Assembly: GCA_003117195.1 (NCBI GenBank)
Contig: BDSI01000105.1
Location: 1 to 64,000, forward strand
Direction of reading: 5' to 3'
Length of the DNA stretch: 64,000 nt
DNA from: Eudorina sp. 2006-703-Eu-15
Taxonomy: Eukaryota > Chlorophyta > Chlorophyceae > Chlamydomonadales > Volvocaceae
Positions 10,801 through 23,363 of this stretch are shown in pieces. The notes below the pieces were generated by a model, which worked only from the letters and a program-made list of their open reading frames with translations, was not told the origin of the DNA and did no database searches. The translations under genes were made by a program, and so were the position numbers. Position 1 is the stretch's first letter. Every line of letters begins with the position of its first letter.

Positions 10801-13800
10801 GCGGGGGAGGGGTGACGGGCAAGGAGACTAAATCGAAAAGAAAAACACCAAACGCAGTAGCGAACAAAGGGGGGGGGGCGTGCGTCAGGATCTCAACCGG
10901 TGGGGCCGACGAGGCCGTACAGAGCGGGCGCCGGTCCTCCGGTCCTCCGGGCGGCCAGACGCGGATCGGGGACTTCAGGCCGCTTGATGTTCCCTGGAAG
11001 CAACGACCCCGGGGGCACAGCCCGGCCCCACACACCCCCCCACCACTACAACACACATGCCTGCCATGCTGACCTGCGCGCCCCCCAAGACGCTCCGCCC
11101 TCCCCATCCCCCATCCGCCCCCCCCTCCTGGACCCCACCATGCAGCGTGTCCAGGGCCCGGTCCCGCGTCATGCCCTTGTGCTTCCGCAGCTCCACAAGC
11201 AAGTCCGCGTACTTATCGAAGCGGCCGGCCGTCTGGGGGAGGGGGGATGGGGTGGAGGGGGCGGAGGGGGCGGAGGGGTGGAGGGGGTGGAGGGGTGGAG
11301 GGGGTGGCCAGCAGTGGCAGATGCAGGAGCTGTGGTGGCAGTGGCAGCAGAAACTCGTGGACACATAACACGCCCACACCCACATGCCGCACCCCGTTCC
11401 CCCTCCCTCCCTCCTCCCCTCCCCCTCACCGCGGGGGAAACAGCATGATCATGTCTCTACAGACCAACTTCCTATACACCCCCTTCCCCCTCCCCCTTCC
11501 CCCCTCGCCCCCCCACCCCCACCCCCCGGCTTCCCCCCTCACCGCGGGGTTGTGTATGGTGCACTGCGAGAGGTCCAGCCCCAGCTTGGCCGCCTCCGCC
11601 CCGATGGTGACCGGGTCCCCCAGCAGCGTGATCCGGGCCAGGCCGCGAGTGGTCACGTCGGCGGCCGCCGCCAGCACGCGCTTGTCCTCCGACTCGGGCA
11701 TCACGATGTGGCGGGGGCGCTCCCTGCAGAGAGGGGGACCAGGCAGGGGGGGTCTATCGTTCAGAGGGGAGCCGCTCCGTGAAGAAGAAGTCAATGGGCG
11801 GGCTGCAAGGCCGGGTGCGATACCCCGCCCTCTGTGGGAGGGCCTAAGCCGCGGCCGCCCCGCCCTCCTCCGTCCCGCCAACCGCGAACCTCACACGCAC
11901 AGGTGCTCCGCCCCTGCCCTCGGCCCCCTTCACCCCCATCCCGCTGCCCCCCACCTGCACATCGTCTTGAGCGTGTGTGTAAACATCTTGGGGGTCATGC
12001 GAGTGGGCCGCATGCGCTGCAGCTCCGCCACCACCGCGTTGGCGTCCACATACTGCTCAAACAGCCGCTGAGGGGGGAAAAGGGGGGGAGGGCAGGGCAG
12101 AAGGGCGGCGGCGACAAGAGGAAAAGGGGTGGGGGTTGGGGGATGCGTGGGCGGGGGGGAGGGAGGGTGAGGGTGTCCGGAAGCGCTCCAGGAGAGGGCC
12201 GCCGGGAAACCAGGGGCGCCAGGGGCTCGCGTGCAGGAGGACTTGGACCACCCAGTCCGTCGAGGTCCACCGGAGGGGGAGACCCCCACCCATCCCCCCA
12301 CCCACCCGGCCACACAGCCACACAGACCTCTGACCCGCGGCTCCCCGCCCATGCCCCTCACCCCTCCCAGCCACTTACCCCACATCTACATCCACCCCAC
12401 TCCACCCCCTCCCCTGAAAATGCCTACCAATTTCCTATACCCCCTCCCCTCACCCTCCCCACCTTGCACTGCGTGATCTTGCGGGTGGAGGACGGCAGCA
12501 CCGCGCTGTCCATGGTGCTGATCTTGGCAAGCGCCTCCCGCAGCGGCAGGTCGGTGGACAGCACCGGCAGCAGACTGCCCCGGTACAGACCGCTGTTCAC
12601 CAGGCCCGCGAAGATGCGGTCAATGGTGTCCCTGGGTGTGTGTGGGGGGGGGCAAGGAACGGGGGGGAGGCGCGCGGCAAGAGATGGGTTGTGCCAAGTA
12701 GTAGGGTTGTGCCAAGTAGTAGGGTTGTGCCAAGTAGTAGGGTTGTGCCAAGAAGTAGGGTCCCACCACGGCAACGTAAGTAGTCTGTCCATCCGCGGCG
12801 CAACGCAATGAGGGCTTATGGACTGTGGGGGGTTCGAGCGGCAAGGGACAGGGTGCGACTGCGCCGGGGACTGCCAGAGGGCGAGGACCGGATGGGACAA
12901 AGAGGGGGGGGATGGCCCTAGTACCGGGACCGTGGGGCAGGGGACAGGGGACAGGGGGGGCAAGGGGCAGGGGGCACACGCCACGGGGGCGAGGGGGCAG
13001 GAGGGCAGCGGCGGGACCCCATCCGGGGTCACTCTACGGCCGGATCCAGTACGACACTCTACGGCCTGGATCCAGCCCCCTTCCGTCACCGCCCACCAGA
13101 GGGCGGGCCGACGCTGATTAGGGCTCCTCGGGATGGGTCGCCGAAGGCGGCCTCGGTGAGAGTCCAAGGGCAAGGGGGGATTGCCACCCTGCAAGTCCCC
13201 CTCCCTGGTCCCTCCCTGGTCCCCGCCGTGCATGTACCCGGATACCCGGATACCCCGCCACCAGCAGCCCCCCCAGGAGGCCCCCGGGGGGAGCCGCCCT
13301 CCGCTGACCCCGCCCCCGCCCCCGGCCCCGCCCCCACCTGGCGTAGTTTCGTCCCGACCTCGACGAGCCCGCCTGTGTGAGCAGCACCCCCGCCACCCCC
13401 GGACCGCTGACCGACAGCTGAGCGGCCAACAGCCCCAACACGATGTCCAGTCGGTCAGCCGATGTGATCACAAGCGGCCTGAGGGGTGGGGGGTGGGGGG
13501 GCAGGGCGAGGGAGGGAGTGCGGCGGGCGGGGTCGGGGCTCTGTGGGTTCCCTTGGGGGGTCTCGCGGTCTCGTTTGACCAGAAAGGGGCGCGGGCGGGG
13601 AGGGGCTATATGGGAAATCGGTAGGCGTTTTGAAGGCCGTCGGGAAGGGGTTGCGGCAGCAAGTGAAGAGTCCACAGTGCGCGTCTGCGACGGCACGCAG
13701 TCCCCCCCTCTTCCCCCGGGGCATCACAGCCCCCACCCAACCTGATCCCAAGGCGGGTTAGCAGCTTTGATGCCGCGGCCACACACACGCACACACACAC

Positions 13801-16800
13801 ACCCAAGCCGGAGGCCCCGCTGCTGCAGCAATCGGATGTCGTTCAGGGCGGCTGCTTGCGCAACCCGCTGCACCAGATCCACTAGCCAAGGGCAGCCGAT
13901 CAAACAAAATGTACGTCAGTTCCAATCAGATCCGGGGGCGGATCCGCACATTCCCCAGCGCCACCGCACCCCCTGACCCCGGTCCGTACATGTCCGTACA
14001 ACGCCCTGGATGACGAGCAGCACGGCAGCGCCCATGCCAGCTAGCGCGGCCCGACCCAGCCTGCCCGTCAGGCACCGCCCCGTCCCCCCTTTTTCACTGT
14101 GACCGCCCCATGGGTCCCCGTCTCCCCCTTTCACTCTCACCGCCCCATGGGTCGCTCCCCCAGGATCTCCAGCAGCTCCTCCAGCCGCTGACAGCCCACC
14201 ACCACGTCGTCAAACTCCACGTCCGTCAACAACGAGTCGCCGTACAGACGTACGGCAGAGAGCGCCGTCTGCACCTCATCCAGGCTGTTTTTGAGGGCGG
14301 GGGCCACACGCGGCGGTGAGGGAGACGTCACAAAAGCCTTTTCAATCCACGGTGCTATTTACGTCTCCTAACACAGTCATGCATGAGGAGTTTAACCAAA
14401 CTACAAAAGGCTCAGAACGAACCCCGTCAGGCCCACCGATGATGCATATTGGGGGGACGCAGACGGCCAGCCCCACACAATGAGCCGCTGAGGCCGCCCT
14501 CACGGGTCAAGCGTTCTAGGTCCAACAGGGAGCTCATGGTACAGGGGTGCAGGGGTCCAGGGGGGGTCCAGGGCTCCTCCAGGGGTCCAGGGACTGCACC
14601 CACCGCACGTTCCGTAGCACGGGGTCCTGTGGGATGGCTCCGGCGAAGGGCAGCCCCGCGTCGTCCAGTCGGGCCTTGAGCTGCGCCGTCATCAGCGCGT
14701 GGCTGTTGCGGGGGATCTGGGGGGAGGGGAGGGGCGGGAGGGAGGGGCGGGGAGGGCGGGAAGGAGGGAGGGTTACAACGAGGTGCGCACGGGCAGGCTA
14801 GGGGATGAGGGTGGGCTGCTGCAGGGGTGTGATAGACAACCCACGACAGCAACCCTCAGCCACGCAGACGGGCACACCATGAACTGCCCATGACTCTTCC
14901 CTCTTCTCCTCACTCCGCCCCCCCCCCGCCCCCTTCTCAGTTCCCCCAGCTCACCCCGTTCATGACCAGGCCCAGCACCTCCACGTGGTGATCCAGAAAC
15001 ACCTGCCGCTTCACCATCTGACGGTGTAGTAGGCGGGGAGGGAGGGGCAGGGGGCGGGGGCGGGGGTCGTAAGCGACATTGCCCAGGGAGCGGGTGGGTA
15101 GGGGAGCTGTGGGTCGCGTTGGGTCGAGGGAGGCGCACTGCGGCTCTCTGGGCTGGCGGGGGCCGTTCATCAGCTGCACCCTTCACCCGTCGGGTCGGGT
15201 CTTCTCCCATCCGTTGGGAGGGCAGTCCCAACGGATGGGAGGATCCCAAAGGGGTCTCACGGATGGGGTGCGAGGCCCCTGTCCTGTCCTGTCCTGCTGT
15301 CCACCACGCCCACCCTATACCCCCCCCCCGCCCCTTCCCTCCTCCCTCCCCCTCACCGCCCGGTTGAAGTAGTCCGAGACGCTGCTGTTGGGCGCCCCCG
15401 TCATGGTCATCAGCACCGGGGCGTTGATCGTGGCGGCGATCTGGAGGTGCCGTACACCCACACGGGGCGGGGGGGGGGGTGGAACGGGGGTAGCAAGTGA
15501 GTTCACCAAGTCGGAGAACGTGGCCGGGAGGGGGGGACACGGGCCAGTGGTCGGGGGCAGGCAGCTACATACACGGTACCAGGCGATCGGTCGTACAGGC
15601 AGTCAAGAACACATACACACACAGCGGCCTCCGCTAGAAACCCCCGCACCGCAAGATTCTGGAAGCGGCGCCGCATGAATACATCTACCCGGTTCCTGTA
15701 CCTCGCCCTTTACCCCTTACCCCTTACCCCGCCCCGTCCCTTACTCCGCCCCCCCCCACCTGCGCGTCCAGCTCCGTCCCGCCCATGAGCGGCCCGGGGC
15801 CCTCCACCAGCACCAGATCGTGGTCATCCTTGTACGACACATAGGCCGAGTAGATCCGGTCCAGCAGCTCACTGTGCTGTCCGTTGGCAATCATCTGTCC
15901 ACCAAAGGAAGGCAGGCACAGACATACACCGTAGAAGCAACACACAGCCCACAGGGCATCAGTCGTCATTGGGGCGCCGGTCGGTCGGTCGGTCGGTCGG
16001 CCGCCGCCGCCGTCCCCGGGGCACCTGGTGGCGACCCCGGCTCCCGGGTCCTTCTACCACTCCCCATGACACATAATCCCAACCCGGCACCCCAGACCTC
16101 TTTTTTTCTTTTGTAGCCAGAACAACTCCCACAGGCATACAGACGCACAGACGCTCAGACAGACGCACCCGCGCGGCCTCTGCGTCCTGCACTCCGGTCA
16201 TGCGGGCGGCCTCCCCCTTCAGGTTGAATACCTTGTACACGCTGCGGGGCGGGGAGAGGCCGCGGGATTGGGCGAACTGTTCGCATTGGTAGACTAGGCG
16301 GTCGAGGGAAGGCGGGATCTAGGGGGCGCTAGGGCTTTCACCCGGGGCGCGTGTGGGCGCGTGTGGGCCCAGCCGGCGTGCAAGCGGGGAAGGGGGCAAC
16401 CGCTGCAGAAGCGGTCGTACAGTACGGCGGCATGTAACGGAGCGACCATGGCCGAATCCAGCGGTTCAGAGGATAACAAGAGCCTGTGCGCAGATCCTCC
16501 GCTTGGTCCCGACCTCTTCAGGCCCCGTGGCCCAGCGGGGCTCCGCGAGGTTGAGGGCGGTGAGTGACATGGCATCACTACTTACAGCTCGACGTGGCGG
16601 TCTATCTTCAGATCCGAGGATGCCAGCGCCTCGGCAGCAATCGGCTCAAAGAAGCCGACGTTTGGTATGTGGCGCTCGAAATAATTGAACAACCCGAGCA
16701 GAATGGGCGTGCGCTGGCCGACGAGGGAGATGTCCGACAGGAAAAGACTCTGCAGACCGCTTTCGCTGGCTACAGATTTGCGAGGGTAATTGTTTCCTGC

Positions 16801-16830
16801 TGCGGCCCGTGCGGAAATCTTGGCGGCCAC
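7846..16830 (-). CDS. PAT: Phosphate acetyltransferase (phosphotransacetylase)
   Basis: Converts acetyl-CoA and phosphate to acetyl phosphate and CoA, the step before acetate kinase. Nineteen exons (gene order): 16586-16830, 16169-16241, 15760-15894, 15357-15440, 14955-15017, 14604-14716, 14141-14284, 13338-13478, 12463-12631, 11955-12067, 11543-11723, 11139-11232, 10645-10751, 10199-10261, 9683-9841, 9297-9395, 8840-8918, 8279-8343, 7846-8079. They total 2361 bp, or 786 aa. The first ~25 residues look like an organelle transit peptide. The N-terminal regulatory region follows ([11 protein letters not shown] at about 54-64; [10 protein letters not shown] opening exon 8). The catalytic PTA domain begins near residue 427 ([16 protein letters not shown]) and includes [36 protein letters not shown] and [17 protein letters not shown] 48-residue tail after the conserved end is unusual and may hide an unrecognised intron. 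It is divergent from ACK, as in C. reinhardtii PAT/ACK pairs. Confidence 0.93.
11453..11482 (+). repeat. Introner-like motif, copy 1 (PAT intron)
   Basis: Degenerate copy (CCAACTTCCTATA followed by C runs on the + strand). In PAT sense it lies about 60 nt downstream of the 5' splice site at 11542. Confidence 0.55.
12420..12448 (+). repeat. Introner-like motif, copy 2 (PAT intron)
   Basis: CCTACCAATTTCCTATACCC on the + strand. In PAT sense it is TATAGGAAATTGGTAGG, about 20 nt after the 5' splice site of exon 9. Confidence 0.75.
12688..12761. repeat. 18-bp minisatellite, four tandem units
   Basis: The unit GTTGTGCCAAGTAGTAGG occurs four times head to tail; the last copy carries AGAAGTAGG. It lies in the PAT intron between exons 8 and 9 and has no spacers, so it is not a CRISPR array. 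Confidence 0.92.
13603..13636 (-). repeat. Introner-like motif, copy 3 (PAT intron)
   Basis: TATATGGGAAATCGGTAGG on the + strand. In PAT sense it is the reverse complement, about 125 nt upstream of the 3' splice site of exon 8. Confidence 0.6.
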
Positions 16831-17638
16831 GTAGCTTCGACGATAGGGTAGGCCGCCCGCAAGGGGGAGAGTGGACCTGCCGACGCGGGGGCAATAAATT
16901 AACCGTCATAATCGCAAGACTACCAAAACCGTCGATGCAAGCAAGGGATGCATCGCAAGAAAAATGTTCGGACAGTCCGGCAATATCGGCTGCAAGTTTC
17001 ACAGAAGGCGCAACAACCAACGCGGAATGCTTTGACGCGGTCCGGGCCGAAGCTCGGTCAGCCTAAATACCACATACAATAGATGTCTACGAATTATACA
17101 TGGCGTCCCTGAGACCGGAAACGTGCAGGTCCGCGCTCAGCTGCAAGTACTCACCCGCAGTGTCGGAGTCGCCCGGTAGAAGGCATGCAGCCATGACGAT
17201 GCGAAAGATTGCAACTAGTCGACATGGTGTATTTGATCAGTCAGTCAATTTTGGAATAAGAGCACACAAGCAGTTTCGCAGATGCTGCTGGTCCTTTGCT
17301 TCAAACAAACATATGTTATTAGTAAAAGCGGCTTCAATTTAGCCGAGACATAAAGGATGGGAAACTTGTAGTCTCACAATTACAAACGGGACCAAGAATT
17401 TTTGCAGGATGTACCATATATCGTACAGTCGCCTTGAGTTTCCCTTCCGTCAAAACCCTAACCCATTCTAGCATATATGTCTGCAGCTGATCTTGGACTT
17501 TAATGAGATAGCGGTCATATAAGGTTAGGAGATTGGTTGATGCTTTCGGATAGCTCAGCTTAAACTCTGTCTACGTTTCCCTTCCGACATCCGACTTGCT
17601 GGAACCAAATTCAATTACGCTTGATCTCTTTCACAATC
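16831..17638. promoter_or_regulatory. Shared divergent PAT/ACK promoter region
   Basis: These 808 bp separate the ATG of PAT (minus) from the ATG of ACK (plus), so both 5' untranslated regions and promoters must fit here. The ACK side (about 17050-17630) is clearly AT-richer than the surrounding introns. A TATA-like CATATAAGG lies about 120 bp upstream of the ACK ATG. GTAC cores, the core of the Chlamydomonas CRR1 copper/anoxia element, occur at 17147, 17411 and 17423, which is about the chance frequency. Transcription start sites cannot be placed from sequence alone. Confidence 0.6.
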
Positions 17639-20600
17639 ATGTTGGCCAGCCGTCCGCCCATCGGTCAGGTCCCGACACGCGGCAACACTTCCGTAACAGC
17701 CCTGCCGCCCAAGCTGCTGGTCCTGAACGCCGGCAGCTCCAGCCTCAAGTTCAAGATCTTCGGGACCGATCCTTTGGTTCCGGGCATGGGGGGCATGTTC
17801 GACCGCATCGGTGCGGGGCCGTTGACCGTCACCTCCTGAACGCATGTTGCCCATGTCCGACGACTTATCTTCACGCCGCATCCTGTCCTTGCCAGCACCT
17901 CTTTAACCTCACCTCCACCATCATTTATCATATTAAATAAGACCGCATAAGAGCGAGTTGCGTCCCCGGCGTTTTAATTTTTCCTTCTCGTCCGCCGACC
18001 CCGCCCACCGCCGACCGCCGACCCCGCCCATCAGGCGACGCCGCCAACTGCACCCTCAAGGCCGCCGCGCCCGACCCGCTCGGCGGCAAGCCGCGCAAGT
18101 GGGAGCTGAAGCTGCCCGCCGCCGACCACACCGCCGCGCTGCAGGAGATCCTGGGCTTCATCTCCGACAACGTCTCCGGCACCTTCTCCCGCGAGGTCCT
18201 CGCCGTGGGCCACCGAGTGGTCCACGGCCTGGACACCAGCGCCCCGGTGCTGCTGGACCCCCGGGTGATGGACCGCATCCGCGAGGCGGCCGCCTTCGCA
18301 CCGCTGCACAACCCGGCGGGGCTGCAGGGCATCGAGGCGGCGCAGCGGGTCTTTGAGGGCGTGCCGCAGGTGGGGCGGGTGGGGCGGGACGGGATGTCGA
18401 GCGCGTACACGGGCCCCCACTCCCGTGGGTGCTCTCGGGGCGGCGGGCGGCGGGAGGGTATGGGAAATTGGTAGATATTTCGGGAGGGAGGGAGGGAGGC
18501 GGGAGGGAAGGACAACGGAGTTGTAAGGTGTACAAAACTTGAATAGACCATGTTGCAAGTAAGCAAGTATGGGAATTCCGTCATCGCAAGCCGTGCGGCA
18601 GCCTGTGGGTTGGCCTCGCGCCCACGAGGCTCGTTCCCGGTGTCCCCCCCGCCTAAACCCCCCACCTACCCCCCCCCCCGCTGCTGCTGCTGCCACCGCC
18701 CAGGTCGCCGTGTTCGACACGGCCTTCCACGCAACGATGCCGCCGTACGCCTATGTGTACGGCCTTCCGTACGATCTGTACGAGAAGCACCAGATCCGTC
18801 GGTACGGTTTCCACGGCACCAGCCACAAGTACCTGGTGGAGCAGGCGGCGGGTGCGGCTGCCACCCCCCCGGGGTCCGAAGGGAGGGGGCACTCGGGGAG
18901 GGAGGGGGAGGGAGGGGTATAGGGAATCGGACAGAACTACGACAGTAGACATTTCAAACTGCGCAGCTGCCAGAGGGAGGGAGGGGGCACCCAGGGAGGG
19001 AGGGGGAGGGGGGAGGCGGCAGCGCGGGTTCGATGATATGGTGGGGCGTTGAAGGCGGAAGAACCAGAACTCGTTTGGGGTTCTTGGGGTCGCCTGTGGC
19101 TGGACCATCTTCACATTGGACCTCCTCGAGTCCCCTTACCCCTCCACGGCTCCAGGGGGAGCTCCTCCCCGGACATCACCCCCCAGTCACCCCACCGCCC
19201 GGTTCCCTGGCCCCCCGGCCCCTTGTCCCCCCCTCCCGCAGCGCTGCTCGGGAAGCCGGTCTCCGAAACCAACGTCATCACCTGCCACCTGGGTGGGTGC
19301 TTGCCCGGGGCGGGTGGGTGGGTGGATGGGGACTGGGGAGGTGAGGACTGGGGAGGTGAGGACTGGGGAGGTGCGTTGGCGTGATAAGGGGTGGAGCAGG
19401 CGATGAAAGAGGCGATGGGAGATCCGTTGGCGGTGCGGAGGTCTGATGATGCACGGACGGCGCGGGGGAGGAAAGGGCCCTCTCACCGCCCCAGTGACCC
19501 ACCCGCCAGGTTACCCGGGTGGGTCCGAGTCCGGGTCGCCGCTTCCCGCTGGAGAGAGGGGGCCCCCGGCGATCACAGCGGTTGGTGCAGATGCGGGGAG
19601 CAACCGGAAAACCAAGAAGCAACCCTAGCACCCCTTGCCTACTTGCCCTAACCGCCTAACCACCTAACCGCCCAACCGCGGACGGTGCGGACGGTGCAGA
19701 CCCAGACTCCCGACCCGGCCGGCCGGCGTCGTGACATGTGAACGCCCGCCCCGCTCCCGCCCCGACCCCGCCCCCGCAGGCAACGGCAGCAGCGTGGCGG
19801 CGGTGCGGGGCGGCCGCTGTGTGGACACCTCCATGGGCATGACCCCCCTGGAGGGGTGAGGGACGGGGCGGGGCGGGGCTACGGGGCGGGGCGGGGCGGG
19901 GCTAGGCGGCGCCATCGGGCGTTCCTTTCAATTAATGGATGTGGGTTGGAGGTGGGCCCTGGGGGGGCCAGGTATCGGCGGCGCCAGACACGCGCCCCCG
20001 GGCCCCCCCGTGATGAGCCTCAGGGCGCCGCCCGGAACCCCGCAGGAGGCCCTCCGGTTTGACTATGTCTACCAGTTTCCCATACCCTCCTGTTTGGTGC
20101 CGCTGCGGGGGGCGGAGAGTCCTCCCATCCTGGATCCCATCGGACTCGCTCACGACCCGCCGCGCCCTCCCCCATCACCCCCACCCTCCTTCCCCGCCAT
20201 ACACACCTCCCTCCTCCTCCTCACCCCCCCTTGCCCCGAACCGTCGCTCTGGCAGCCGCGCAGTTTGAAATTGTCTACCAATTTCCTATATCCCCCTGCT
20301 CCCGCCCCTCTCCTCCCCCGCCCCGCAGGCTGCTGATGGGCACCCGCTGCGGCGATGTGGATCCGGCGGTGGTGCTGTACATCCAGACCCAGCTGGGGCT
20401 GTCAGCGCAGGTGGTGGTGGTGGGGGGCGGGGGCGGCAGGGCTGGGCACGGCGAGTGGGGCGGGCGGGGGGGGTCCAAGGGAACGCATGGGGTTGGAGGG
20501 GGACAGCTGGTGCGTGTGGGTGCCTGTTCTACCAGATTCCTACACCCGCATCACACCGCACCTCACCGCCTCCGTGCTTCCGGCAGCCAGCGCAGTCCGT

Positions 20601-23363
20601 CACGTCAACGGCTGCACGCATCCCAATCACGGGCGGCTCCCCTAGGGGGTGCGCAGTGCCAGGTCCGCCAGTGCCCCTCCCCCTTCCCCAATTTAACCCC
20701 CTCCCCCTTCGGGTTTATTTCTTTTTTAATCTAACCCTCCCCCCTCCCCCCTCCCCCTCCCCGTTAGTACGTGAGAGAGCGCCCCGCACCGCCCTCATGA
20801 GTGCCAACCTGCCCTCCCCCTGCCCTCCCCCTGCCCTCCCCCTGCCCTCCCCCTGCCCTCCCCTTGCCCTCCCCCTGCCCCGCACCGCCCTCCCCCCGGG
20901 TCCAGGAGACGGACACGTTGCTCAACAAGAAATCAGGTGGGTGGCTGGGTGGGCGGGGTGGGCGCGTGGCTGGGCGGAGAGGGGGGGACGGGTGGGCGCG
21001 TGGGGTGGACCACGACCCGCCTCATGACGCGTGGTGGAGCCAGGGAGGGGCCCGGGAGCGGGATTCATACAGCTCCGAGACCTTTGCCCCTCCTCCCCCC
21101 CCCGCATTTGTGCCTCACCTCCCACCTGCCCCTCCTCGCCCTCCCTCCTTGCCCCCCCTCCTGCCCCCCTCCTGCCCTCTCCCCCCCCTTCAGGTCTGTT
21201 GGGCGTCACCGGATCCAGCGACCTGAGGGCGGTAGTCGAGGCGGCGGACCGCGGGGACGGCCGGGCGCGGCTGGGACTGGACATGCTGGTGCACCGAATC
21301 AAAAAGTATATCGGGGCGTACACGGCGGTGCTGGACGGCAAGGTGGGGACGCGCGCGTGTGTGTGAGTGTGTGTTTAGAATTGCAACCCGCCCGCCCGCC
21401 CGATCCCAGGTGGCAATATACGAGTGTGTGTGTGAATCGTTAAATATCTGCCGGGCCGACGCTGGCCGGGGGCGCTAACCCGCCCCATACGGGAGACCGC
21501 CGAAGCACTCTCCCCCGGATACGGGGGAAAGGGGCGTAAGGGGGCTCTGTTCCCTCGCTCTCAACCAAGGACGCGCACCCGATCCCTGAGGATCGGTGAC
21601 AGCTGTGGCCCCTCAAGGGATTGGGCGGAAGCCCATCCTGGGCGGTCTGCGCCTCGCAGTCCGCTGTTCAACCTCCTCAAGTCCTTGCAGCACCCAGGGC
21701 GCGTTCCTCAGCAATTCGGAGGCGCGCCCCTGCCCGGTGCGGTAAAACTAGCCTGGTCTCGCGTCCCAACGTAATCGTACTAGCTAGGGTCCGGAGGTGC
21801 ACCCAAGGGAGTGGGAGGAGGGGGAAGGGGGGAGGGGGCAGGTTGCGCTGTCTTTATTGACAAAAAAGGGGGAAGGGGGCAGCGCTGGGAGCGGCTGCGC
21901 GGCGATGTTGGGGGGTTGAGGCGTGCCGGTGTGTTTCTAGGGTTGACCTCACCGCCGCACCCGCTGCCGCCCGCCGCGACCCTGGGCCCCCCCTCGGTGC
22001 CTCCCGCCCCCTGCCCGCCCCCTGCCCGCCCCCACCTCTCCTTGCTTGTCTTGTCGTTGCCCGCACGCCCAACTCCGCACCTGCCCCCCCTCTCCTGCCC
22101 TGCCCTCCCCTCCGCCCCGGGGGTGGGGGTACGACTCCCCCTCCCCAGGTGGATGCGGTGGTCTTCTCGGCGGGCATCGGCGAGAACTCGGCGCTGCTCC
22201 GGGGGCGGGTGCTGGAGGGCTTGCAGGTGCGGGGTGAATGGGGGTTAGGGGTGGGGAGTGGGGGGGTGGGGGCGATGGGGGGCCGTTGCGGGCGACGCTT
22301 TGAGAGGGGCGCGTGGAGCGGGCGGCGATGTGGGCTGCTCTGGGCCGTTGCCTCTCCATACCCGCGGCGGCTACCGTACGGTGGGTACCCCCGTGTCCAT
22401 GACTCCATGTCCTCCGCCACACCTGCGCCTGCTGGTGGTGGTGGTGGTGGTGATGCTGCTGCTGAGCACAGGCCGGCCGCTCCACGCCTGCTGCTGCCAG
22501 CTTGGCGGACAGCTGTGCGCTCACCTCTACGCGAGCGTAGCGGTTGTGGCTGACTGTGAAATAGCGCACGGCATGCATTTGTTCGGCATTCCGCAGGTGT
22601 TGTGATGCCGAGGGTCCTGTGCGTGGGCGGCGCCGTTTTTTATTGACCCACCATCGTGGCATGCTTGAATAACATTCTGTTGCTGTTGGGTGGGGTTGCT
22701 TCAGAACCCCAGAAATGTATTCAGCGCTGAGCCGTTCCCGTCTCTCATATCTCTTTCGCCTTTTACTAAAGAGATCAGCGAGTACGGCTCATTGAGGCGC
22801 ATACCAATATTTTTTGGAAGGCTTTTGCCTTACCCATATAATTGTTGCGGCGCTGTCTCCAGCTGCTCCCCAGCCGACCCCAGGTCCCCTCAGGACAGGT
22901 CGGCGCTGCCTGCGGCTCGGTCCATTAGGTTTGCATCGCTGCATCCTTATTGTTCTCCTTCCGCCCCCTTCTTGGTTCTTGCTTCTCTGCCGCTGAAGTG
23001 CCCCCCTTTCACTCTCCTATACCCCTCCCCCCCTCCATCCCGCTCTATTCCCCTCCATCTCCCTCCACTCCCCTCTGTTCCCCGCCTTCCATCCCCCCTC
23101 CCTCCATACCTCCACTCGTCCAGGGTCTGGGGATGTCGGTGGACCCGGAGCGCAACCTCCAGGCGGTTGGGGGCCGCCCCGGCGACATCTCCGCCCCGGA
23201 CAGCCGGGTGAGGCTGCTGGTCATACCCACAGACGAGGAGCTGTCCATCGCGCAGCAGACCCTGCAGGTCGTCACGGGAGGGGCGGCAGGGGCATCAGGG
23301 GCGGGGGCGGGGGCAGCCAGCGACGCCGGCACCGTGGCGGGGCTAGGCGCCCGGGCGGCCTAG
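17639..23363 (+). CDS. ACK: Acetate kinase
   Basis: Transfers phosphate from acetyl phosphate to ADP, giving acetate and ATP: the energy-yielding end of the PAT-ACK route. Ten exons: 17639-17810, 18035-18369, 18704-18851, 19242-19292, 19780-19855, 20329-20410, 20906-20936, 21194-21342, 22149-22226, 23124-23363; 1362 bp, 453 aa. Motifs in order: [13 protein letters not shown] (26-38, acetokinase signature 1), GHRVVHG with the substrate Arg at 118, [10 protein letters not shown] with the conserved Asp at 174, [12 protein letters not shown] with His 206, [11 protein letters not shown] then [10 protein letters not shown] with Arg 267, and FSAGIGENS (about 354-362). All key residues are present. 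About 25 residues precede the conserved core and could be a short targeting peptide. An Ala/Gly-rich tail follows the usual C terminus. The first ATG in frame is at 17639; the frame opens further upstream only at a non-ATG codon. Confidence 0.94.
18457..18482 (-). repeat. Introner-like motif, copy 4 (ACK intron 2)
   Basis: TATGGGAAATTGGTAGATAT on the + strand, in ACK sense, about 90 nt after the 5' splice site of exon 2. Confidence 0.65.
18916..18977 (-). repeat. Introner-like motif, copy 5 (ACK intron 3)
   Basis: TATAGGGAATCGG, then GTAGACATTTCAAACTGCGC and AGCTGCCAGAG. It matches the extended form seen at 20242 and 38211 in reverse complement. It lies about 65 nt after the 5' splice site of exon 3. 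Confidence 0.7.
20056..20090 (+). repeat. Introner-like motif, copy 6 (ACK intron 5)
   Basis: TGTCTACCAGTTTCCCATAC in ACK sense, on the 3' side of intron 5 and about 240 nt before the 3' splice site. A second copy follows in the same orientation. Confidence 0.65.
20242..20296 (+). repeat. Introner-like motif, copy 7 (ACK intron 5)
   Basis: Extended form: GCTCTGGCAGC, then GCGCAGTTTGAAATTGTC, then TACCAATTTCCTATATCCCC. It ends about 32 nt before the 3' splice site of exon 6 and leads into the polypyrimidine tract. Confidence 0.8.
20812..20880. repeat. CTGCCCTCCCC minisatellite in ACK intron
   Basis: About six head-to-tail copies of an 11-bp pyrimidine unit (CTGCCCTCCCC) lie upstream of the short 31-bp exon 7 of ACK. 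Confidence 0.85.
21424..21687 (+). repeat. Dispersed ~264-bp repeat, copy A (ACK intron 8)
   Basis: It runs from TGTGTGTGAATCGTTAAATA to GTTCAACCTCCTCAAGTCC. Nearly the same sequence occurs in reverse orientation at 37717-37980. It contains a near-perfect hairpin (CCGATCCCTGAGGATCGG) and the segment CCGGGCCGACGCTGGCCGG. It lies wholly inside ACK intron 8. Family unknown; no coding capacity is evident. Confidence 0.88.

Noticed and set aside
12688..12761. CRISPR-like direct repeats
   Set aside because: The units are contiguous without spacers and lie in a eukaryotic intron, so this is a minisatellite.
13805..13882. Possible extra PAT exon (open minus-strand frame reading [20 protein letters not shown])
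   Set aside because: Exons 14141-14284 and 13338-13478 join directly in frame and give the continuous family motif [11 protein letters not shown]. Adding this segment would interrupt it.
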